This document shows, one piece after another, positions 1 through 6,130 of a stretch of DNA of 36,807 bases. The position numbers and the translations under genes were made by a program. The stretch is from NCBI GenBank assembly GCA_002722955.1, contig PBMZ01000096.1, positions 1-36,807 of the forward strand. Reading direction: 5' to 3'. Origin of the DNA: Planctomycetaceae bacterium (lineage in GTDB: Bacteria; Planctomycetota; Planctomycetia; Planctomycetales; Planctomycetaceae). Every line of letters starts with the position of its first letter. Within the stretch, counting starts at the first letter, position 1. The notes under the pieces are model-generated. The model had not been told where the DNA came from, searched no databases, and saw only the letters and a list, made by a program, of their open reading frames with translations.

Positions 1-962
1 GCAAACAGTCGGCCGAGCTGCGCAATCTCAGCAAGCCGCACGTCGCGGTTGACTCTCAACGCAGTTGGCAACATCACCGCACACGCCAATCCATGTGGCA
101 CATTGAGGTGGACTCCCAGCGCTGGCGCGACTCCGTGAGCAAAACCCAAACCCGAGTTGGCCACCGCCATCCCCGACAAGAGCGCCGCGTGAGCCATCCG
201 CTCGCGAGCCTCTCGTTGCGTTCCCTCTTCCACGGCAGCAGCGATCGCTGGTATTGCCAGTTCCAATCCATGAGCGCAAAGGGCCTGTGGTATTGGCTTC
301 GCTCTGGCAGAGATGTAGCTTTCGATCAGTTGAGTGATCGCGTCCATGCCCGTGTAAGCCGTTGTTGATGGTGGCATCGACGCGCCTAACTCAGGATCGA
401 CCAGAACGATCTTGGGCACCATTAAGTTCGAACGCAGGCTCTTCTTGAACGGCGGATCAAAGTTCGAGATCACCGCGTTCTTTGTCGCCTCGGTACCAGT
501 GCCAGCGGTCGTTGGAATGGCCAAAAGTGGAAGTGGAGCCGCGGCAACTTTCAGCCCGCGACCGACGCCCTCTAAGTAGTCTTGGACGGAATCGCCGTCG
601 GAATTCGTGAGCATCGCCGAACATGCTTTCGCCAAATCAATGGCGGATCCACCACCGACTGCGATCAAGACGTCGTTGGCGGTCGCTTCAAGTTGCTGCA
701 GTTCGGCGACCGCACTGTCAACATCAGCAACAATCGGCTCGTGAGTGATCGTGGCGACGTGTTGACAGTCAACGCCAGCTTGATGGCACGCGTTGATGAC
801 GGCCGCTAATTCGCCGTTGGCTTCCAGTGTTCTCGACCCGGAAATCAAGAAAGCTCGCTGACCCAAATCACGCGCCAACTCGCCCACCTCAACCCGGCGT
901 CCCCAGCCAAATACAATCCGTTGCGGGGCAAAGAAGTCGTATTGCATCGATTCGGTCGTCAT
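1..962 (-). CDS. Iron-containing alcohol dehydrogenase (group III), C-terminus cut by window edge
   Basis: The frame opens at an ATG whose complement lies at 960-962 and stays open for 320 codons to the window edge, so the C-terminus is missing. It reads as a group III (iron-type) NAD(P)-dependent alcohol dehydrogenase. A GGGSxxDxAK nucleotide-binding motif lies near residue 100, followed by TTAGTGTEAT, GMDAITQLIES (residues 205-215) and the late metal-site stretch GFAHG...VPHG with His276 and His290. In the family the metal ligands are Asp-x3-His, His and His. Here Asp207 is kept, but the residue four later is Gln211 instead of His, a variant seen in some family members. Substrate cannot be told. 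It is divergent from the FtsW gene, with a 153-bp spacer. Confidence 0.9.
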   Translation of the reverse strand, partial: MTTESMQYDFFAPQRIVFGWGRRVEVGELARDLGQRAFLISGSRTLEANGELAAVINACHQAGVDCQHVATITHEPIVADVDSAVAELQQLEATANDVLIAVGGGSAIDLAKACSAMLTNSDGDSVQDYLEGVGRGLKVAAAPLPLLAIPTTAGTGTEATKNAVISNFDPPFKKSLRSNLMVPKIVLVDPELGASMPPSTTAYTGMDAITQLIESYISARAKPIPQALCAHGLELAIPAIAAAVEEGTQREARERMAHAALLSGMAVANSGLGFAHGVAPALGVHLNVPHGLACAVMLPTALRVNRDVRLAEIAQLGRLF

Positions 963-1115
963 TGATAGGTGGTTAGGTGATAGGGGTTAGGCTGTAGATG
1001 AGGTGGAGTTTAATGATCTCACGCGTGGATCGATAGCTGGTGTTCAAGATTCGCTGTTCGTGACGGCACGCCGCGCTTTATTCATTCAGGGAGCAGCATT
1101 CGACCGATACTCCCG

Positions 1116-2276
1116 ATGCCCCCAAACCTCGGCCTGAAGCCTTACCTCTGCAGCCAAATCTTGCTCGAGAACTCCAAAGACATTCGGCACTTCTTCATTT
1201 CACTGTCGTGCATGCTGATTGGTTTCGGCCTGCTGACCGTGCATAGCGCTAGCATTACGTCTTGGCCGACGGAGTACGAGCAGATCTACTTGATGCGACA
1301 CGCTCGCTTTCTTGGGCTCGGTGTCATTGCCGCCATCATCTGCGGATGTTTGCCATCCAAATTCTGGTTCAAGGCAAGTCCCTATCTGTTTGCCGGAACG
1401 ATCGCGTTGTTGGTGGCCGTCTTGATTCCGGGTTTAGGTCACGAGGTCAACGGAGCTCGACGATGGATTCGCCAAGGTCCCATTTCGATGCAGCCGTCGG
1501 AGCTGGCCAAGATCACCTTGCCGTTGCTTTTGTGTGCGTTGATCACCCGGCGGCGAGATGTCTTGAATCGCTGGTTTGCGGGAACGATCCCGTTACTCAT
1601 CCCAGTCGGACTGGCCATGGGCATCGTTGTGATTGAACCCGACTTGGGAACAGCTTTGTTCTTAGGAATCGGTTCCACAGTTGCGCTGTTCCTGGGAGGC
1701 TGGCCCCTGAGAAACTTTGTGCTGGGGGCAAGCACGGCCGTGCCAGCGTTTGGCTACCTAATTGCATTGAGGCCCTATCAGCTGAAACGGATCACCGATC
1801 TCGTCGCGACTTGGATCGACTTCAATCAAGCACACCCACAGGTCAAGAACTCGCTGCGAGCCTTCGGCGCGGGTGGACCGACAGGAACGGGTCTTGGCAA
1901 GGGTTGGCAAAAGTTTGGCTACTTGCCAGAAGCAAACACCGACTTCGTCTTCGCGGTTGTTGGCGAGGAACTTGGATTGCTGGGGACTCTATCAGTGATC
2001 GGTCTTTGGTTGGGTTGGTTCATTGTTGGCTTGAAGATGTTCCATCATCACAAACGTAGTTCGTTCGAGTACATCGCTGGTGTCACACTGCTGACGCAAA
2101 TCTCGTTGCAAGCCGCTTTGAACATTGCCGTCGTGACCGCGATGGCGCCAACGACGGGAATCCCTCACCCGCTGATTAGCTACGGCGGTAGCAGCCTGGT
2201 AGTGAGCATCGTTACTCTGGGGATCATCGTGAGCCTCTCGAAACAGGATCAGCCACTTCAGACCGCTGTGAGCTAG
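1116..2276 (+). CDS. ftsW: FtsW/RodA/SpoVE (SEDS) peptidoglycan glycosyltransferase
   Basis: 386 residues with about ten hydrophobic segments, a polytopic inner-membrane protein. SEDS-family signatures appear in order: GARRWI (113-118) with MQPSELAKI (125-133), EPDLGTALF (174-182), GTGLGKGWQKFGYLPEANTD (257-276) and PTTGIPHPLISYGGSS (345-360). Asp276 is the conserved acidic residue of this family that is essential for lipid II polymerisation. The VGEELG stretch after it looks more like FtsW than RodA, but the two are hard to separate by eye. The ATG at 1116 is the furthest-upstream good start; no strong Shine-Dalgarno site is visible. No penicillin-binding protein, mur gene or ftsZ is adjacent. 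Planctomycetes generally lack FtsZ, so the partner is unknown. Confidence 0.88.
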   Translation: MPPNLGLKPYLCSQILLENSKDIRHFFISLSCMLIGFGLLTVHSASITSWPTEYEQIYLMRHARFLGLGVIAAIICGCLPSKFWFKASPYLFAGTIALLVAVLIPGLGHEVNGARRWIRQGPISMQPSELAKITLPLLLCALITRRRDVLNRWFAGTIPLLIPVGLAMGIVVIEPDLGTALFLGIGSTVALFLGGWPLRNFVLGASTAVPAFGYLIALRPYQLKRITDLVATWIDFNQAHPQVKNSLRAFGAGGPTGTGLGKGWQKFGYLPEANTDFVFAVVGEELGLLGTLSVIGLWLGWFIVGLKMFHHHKRSSFEYIAGVTLLTQISLQAALNIAVVTAMAPTTGIPHPLISYGGSSLVVSIVTLGIIVSLSKQDQPLQTAVS

Positions 2277-2354
2277 TGGACCTGGCTCTTCAAATTCGCC
2301 AGAATCCGTCGAGACATTGCCCTAACGCATCTCTTGCAACGACGGACTCACAGT

Positions 2355-2735
2355 ATGTTATCTCCCGTTCAAAGCCTGACCTACACGATCGTTCTGTGCG
2401 ACGACATCGACCGCATGAAGGCCTTTTACCAAGACCTGTTTTCATTCGAGGTCGATTCCGAGACAGACGAGAGCTTGGCTCTTCGCGCTGGCACTGTGTT
2501 GCTTGGCCTTCGCAAACGGACGCGACACTATGATGGCCGAAGTGGCGGCAAGGAGTTCCCCGGAGTGCAGCTGGCCTTCTTCGTCTCTCCCGAAGAAGTC
2601 GAAGCTTGCCATCAGATACTCTTGTCGAAAGGCGTCGAGATCCTCGATCCCCCCGCTGATCAGCCACGCGGCCACCGGACTTGCTACTTCTCCGATCCCG
2701 AGGGTAACGTGCTTGAGGTATATGCCGAGATCTAA
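2355..2735 (+). CDS. VOC-superfamily (glyoxalase/bleomycin-resistance fold) protein
   Basis: A protein of about 126 residues from the ATG at 2355; a TTG at 2334 would add seven residues with no recognisable content, so the ATG is preferred. It has the pattern of a single vicinal-oxygen-chelate module: a first beta-alpha unit with DIDRMKAFYQDLFSFEV, a middle strand pair, a second unit with PEEVEACHQILLSKGVEI and the typical ending CYFSDPEGNVLEVYAEI. These metal-dependent dimeric enzymes include glyoxalases, dioxygenases and resistance proteins, and the sequence does not show which. It lies 78 bp after ftsW and 35 bp before the quinone oxidoreductase, all on the same strand, so co-transcription is possible. 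Confidence 0.85.
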   Translation: MLSPVQSLTYTIVLCDDIDRMKAFYQDLFSFEVDSETDESLALRAGTVLLGLRKRTRHYDGRSGGKEFPGVQLAFFVSPEEVEACHQILLSKGVEILDPPADQPRGHRTCYFSDPEGNVLEVYAEI

Positions 2736-2770
2736 ACGCTTCCTTTATTGATCAAGTTCCAGGTCAATCC

Positions 2771-3751
2771 ATGCACGCAATCGTCTGCCATGAACACGGC
2801 GAGCCCGACGTGATGCAATACGTCGAGATACCGCAGCCAGTACCAAGCGCAGGAGAAGTATTAATTCAGGCCGAGGCCATTGGCGTCAACTATGTCGACA
2901 CGATGCGCCGTAGTGGCCGACATCCTGCAGCGCCGAAGACACCATTTACTCCTGGTATCGAAGTTTGCGGCCGAGTCGCCCAGGTAGGCGAAGGCGTGCA
3001 GCAGTTTCAAACAGGCGATCGAGTAATCGGTCGCTGCGTCACTCATGGTTCATACGCAGAATACGTTGCCGTTGAAGAGCGATTCACGGTTGCTTGCCCC
3101 GAAGGCACGTCGTCCGAGCAAGGTGCCGCCTTGTTCGTGACCGGGCAAACAGCTTTTCACGCGTTGGTGACAATGGGAGGCATTGCTGCTGACGAGAATG
3201 TCTTGATCACGGCAGCGGCAGGTGGCGTGGGAAGCTGTGCCGTGCAAGTGGCCAAGCGACTCGGTGCCAACGTCATCGCCGCAGCGGGATCTCCCGCGAA
3301 GTGTGAGCTTGCCAAGAACATTGGAGCAGACTTTGTCGTCGACTACAGTCAATCAGACTGGCCGCAAACGGTTCTCGATCTAACGGACGGAAAAGGCGCA
3401 GCACTGATCATCGAATCGGTTGGTGGTGCAGTGGCCAAGAGTTGCATTCGCTGCTGGTCCCCCGGCGGCCGCCTTGTGATTTACGGCAAGGCAAGCGGTG
3501 AGCCAGCGACAGTTTCTGGCGATGATCTACTGTTCGGAAACCGGCGAGTCTATGGTCTTGCTGTGGGAACGGTGATCGAAGACGAGTCGCTGATGCGTGC
3601 GGCCATGGATCAACTGCTTGAGTGGCTCGGCCAAGATCAATTGAAGTTACCGATCGGCAAGGTCTACGCATTGCATGAAGCGGCGCAAGCTCACATCGAT
3701 CTAGAAAGTCGCCAGACGACCGGCAAGCTCGTACTGAAGCCAGCGGGCTAA
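2771..3751 (+). CDS. NADPH:quinone oxidoreductase-like zinc-independent MDR protein
   Basis: 326 residues, the usual length for the quinone oxidoreductase branch of the medium-chain dehydrogenase/reductase family. The N-terminal GroES-like domain carries GVNYVDTMRRSG and PGIEVCGRV (61-69). The Rossmann domain contains AAAGGVGSCAVQVAK (148-162), the NADPH-binding AxxGxxG variant typical of quinone oxidoreductases. The alcohol dehydrogenase catalytic-zinc ligands are not seen. The C-terminus ends in the common TTGKLVLKP motif. It probably reduces quinones or enones with NADPH in the cytoplasm; the natural substrate is unknown. It is the last gene of the plus-strand run and converges on the SUMF1-like gene across an inverted repeat. 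Confidence 0.9.
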   Translation: MHAIVCHEHGEPDVMQYVEIPQPVPSAGEVLIQAEAIGVNYVDTMRRSGRHPAAPKTPFTPGIEVCGRVAQVGEGVQQFQTGDRVIGRCVTHGSYAEYVAVEERFTVACPEGTSSEQGAALFVTGQTAFHALVTMGGIAADENVLITAAAGGVGSCAVQVAKRLGANVIAAAGSPAKCELAKNIGADFVVDYSQSDWPQTVLDLTDGKGAALIIESVGGAVAKSCIRCWSPGGRLVIYGKASGEPATVSGDDLLFGNRRVYGLAVGTVIEDESLMRAAMDQLLEWLGQDQLKLPIGKVYALHEAAQAHIDLESRQTTGKLVLKPAG

Positions 3752-3774
3752 ACGGACAGTTAACGCGAGCAAAG

Positions 3775-3867
3775 TAACCCAACGCGTGAGCAAGGGACGC
3801 TGACACGTGTTCGCAATCTATACGCATTGTTACCGACTACGCGTCAGTGTCCTCGCTTCGCGTTACC
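3775..3867. repeat. Imperfect inverted repeat between convergent genes (REP-like)
   Basis: The left arm (about 3775-3807) contains AACGCGTGAGCAAGGGACGC and the right arm (about 3840-3867) is a near reverse complement ending in CCTCGCTTCGCGTTACC. Both arms share an AACGCG...AGC..AGG.AC.CTGACRCG core. A partial extra copy (TAACGCGAGCAAAG) sits at 3761-3774. It fills the convergent spacer, so it may act as a bidirectional terminator or be a member of a dispersed repeat family. That role is inference. Confidence 0.5.
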
Positions 3868-3871
3868 ATTG

Positions 3872-4730
3872 TTATTGCGTCAACATACGAACAACACGAA
3901 AGCCCGTGATGTAAATGGGGCGATAACCGTGTTGGTTGTAGCTCAAGCGGTTGGCTGATCGCATCAAGTCCGCAGGGTCGGAAAATCCGCCGCCGCGCCA
4001 TACACGCACTCGGCCCTTCTTAGGTCCTTTCGGATCGGTAACCTGATCGGTGTCGCGTGGATACGGACCAAACCAATCATGGCACCATTCCCAGACGTTG
4101 CCATGCATGTCGTACAAAGCCCACGCATTGGGCAACTTCTGGCCGACCGTGTGAGCATACTGTTCGCCCTCGGCGTAGGCATTGCCCTTGAACCAAGCGT
4201 ACTCGCCGATTTGATCGCGGTCGTCACCGAAGCTGAAAGCGGTGGTTGTGCCGGCTCGACAAGCGTATTCCCACTCGGATTCCGTCGGCAAGCGATACTC
4301 GACGCCTTCCTTTTCCGTCAGCTTCTTGCAGAATTCGACGGCGTCTTTCCACTCGATATAGTTGGCGGCAACGTTCGGGCCTTCTTCAACCAACGGCTGA
4401 TCTTTCCAAGGGGAAGCCCCCATCACAGTCGCGAAATTGTTCCTGAGTGATCTCGCAAGACGACAAGTAAAACGGCGTTGTGATTTGAACGCGGTGAGCT
4501 GGTCGGTCTGAGTTGCCGCGACCGCCTCGTTTCTTGTTTTTGTCTTTCGGCGTACCCATCTGGAATTCACCAGCGGGAATCGGCACGAAGATTATGCCAA
4601 CGCTGTCAGCAATCGGCTCGGCAATCGCCAGTTGTTCCGCCGCCATGTTGGCCTTGACGCTGGACAAATCCGGCGCGGATCCGCAGCCGGTAACTGCCGT
4701 GAGCAACAAGATAACAAGCAGGGCTCGCAT
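3872..4730 (-). pseudogene. SUMF1/FGE-fold lipoprotein, disrupted by a +1 frameshift
   Basis: The ATG at 4730 starts a lipoprotein signal with a TAVTGC lipobox (Cys16). The reading frame runs through FVPIPAGEFQMGTP and FYLSSCEITQEQF, then shifts by one base at the TTTC on the minus strand (4436-4433). In the next frame the homology continues with ATVMGASPW, YRLPTESEWEYACRAGT, ALYDMHGNVWEWCHDW, RVWRGGGF and GFRVVR. The span is 3 x 286 + 1 bases, exactly one extra. Reconstructed length is about 285 residues. This is the formylglycine-generating-enzyme sulfatase domain, but the cysteine pair used by true FGE near the C-terminus is absent (RGGGFSDPADLMRSANR), so catalysis is unlikely. It lies 22 bp downstream of the DUF1559 gene. 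Pseudogene, sequence error or recoding cannot be separated here. Confidence 0.8.
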
Positions 4731-4752
4731 GAATCTCAGTCCGTGAATCTGA

Positions 4753-5755
4753 TCAGAAGTTGCTGACTTCTTCGTTGCCAGCGCGAGTATGAAGGGATTG
4801 CCAAACACCGCGGTTTTGACCGCATGTGTTCGAAGCAAAATTGGTATCGATACTGTTATTGATGAATCGGACTGCCCCATCCATAATCGACACATTAACA
4901 CAACCTTCGTGAGTGCTGCGTGGCGCCATCTGCCCTGTCGAACCTGTGTCAAAACATCCCATGCGTTCCGAGCTGATGCCAGCTGAACCTGAGACCAAAC
5001 AGTTTTCCATGTCGTCTGAGTTGACACCGGGATCGTTGGGCCTGCCCGCATCATTGAAACAAAGCCGACGTGCCTGAACCCAATCCTGGCATTGCCCACG
5101 AGCCTCTCAAATCGTTTTGATTCAATCCCGTTCGTAGTTCATCAACGGCGATCGTGTTCGCCGCGCCGTCGGCCACATGACCAAATCGAACGACATAGTT
5201 TGGCCCACCAATGCCGCCCAGAGCGCTCGGAACGCCTGTGTTGCCATTCAATGAATTATGAGCACACGGCGAGACATTCATCCCATAATTGCCACGTGCC
5301 CAGCCGCCACCAGCGTACGAACAAGGAGGTCCTGAGTTTGCGGGATCCGTCGGGCACATGAAGCCGGCAATCTTCGTGGAACGCCCTGGATTCTGATTGG
5401 CGGGGATATCTAAATCCCATTTGTCATAGATCGCGTTCTGATCGACGTACGGAAGCAGGAAGACAAGCCAATTCGCACCCTTGTCGGCATCGGCGATTCG
5501 CTGTGGGTTGCCAGTTCGCGAAATGATGAACGGCGGAAACCAGTTGTGGGTCTCGTGATAGTTATTCAAAGCCAGGCCGATTTGTTTCAGATTGTTACGA
5601 CACTGAGTTCTCCGCGCTGCCTCGCGAGCCGCTTGAACGGCCGGCAAGAGCAGCGCAATCAACACGGCAATAATGGCGATAACGACAAGCAATTCAATCA
5701 GCGTAAAACCGCGGGCGCGTTGCCGGATTTGCAACTGGCGAGCAGTCAGTCTCAT
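4753..5755 (-). pseudogene. DUF1559 pilin-like (H-x9-DG) protein, disrupted by a +1 frameshift
   Basis: The ATG at 5755 begins a type IV pilin-like leader, ending ARG before FTLIELLVVIAIIAVLIALL, a prepilin peptidase cleavage/methylation site and hydrophobic helix. The DUF1559 body follows (CRNNLKQIGLALNNYHETHNWFPP is its hallmark, residues about 54-77). After SGTSALF the frame hits TGA at 5051-5053. Moving one base at the TTTC (5059-5056) restores FNDAGRPNDPGVNSDDMENC and the C-terminal H-x9-DG motif (His-EGCVNVSIM-Asp-Gly). The span is 3 x 334 + 1 bases, so exactly one extra base; restored length is about 333 residues, normal for the family. DUF1559 proteins are heavily expanded in planctomycetes and are thought to be exported pseudopilin-like proteins. 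It heads a likely two-gene operon with the SUMF1-like lipoprotein. Confidence 0.85.
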
Positions 5756-6130
5756 GTCAAAAGACCTATTGGTGGGAACGGCAGGAAGGTGAGAGGCTGG
5801 GGGCTGGCGAGGAACTCAATGATAACGAATAGCAGGAAGCTCCGCGTCTCTAATTCTACGAAAAGCGGTATGGTCTCCCTCGGTTAGGGCGAGAGATGTG
5901 TCTCAGTCGATCGCTTTCTAAGAGGGAGTGCGAGACCCAAGTGTCCCAAGCTGATGACAGCCAAGCGCATCATCTTGAAATGTCGTGAGGGGGGTTCACT
6001 CTCCTAATATCTAAACCACAAAAATCATCGGATCGTGGACACGGAATCTACGCACTTCATTCAGTTATCGCGGCCGTATCGAGCACGGTGACCTTCGTGC
6101 CTGCCTGGTGAGCTTCTTCTGCAACCCTGG
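5756..6130. other. 375-bp intergenic spacer
   Basis: The spacer lies between the end of the UnbV gene and the start of the DUF1559 gene, both on the minus strand. It should hold the DUF1559 promoter, but no convincing -35/-10 pair, riboswitch or strong hairpin terminator could be picked out by eye. The 6055-6130 part is open in another minus frame for roughly 25 codons before a stop. No start or family match was seen there. Confidence 0.5.

Noticed and set aside
4433..5059. Programmed +1 frameshifting as the firm explanation for the two TTTC sites.
   Set aside because: There is no stop or rare codon in the A-site, no stimulatory structure was seen, and sequence error or decay explains it equally well; kept only as a question.
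6055..6130. A minus-strand frame after the UnbV stop that reads like a protein end (GALARVAEEAHQAGTKV, then stop).
   Set aside because: It is short, has no start or family match, and the UnbV protein already ends normally at its domain end.
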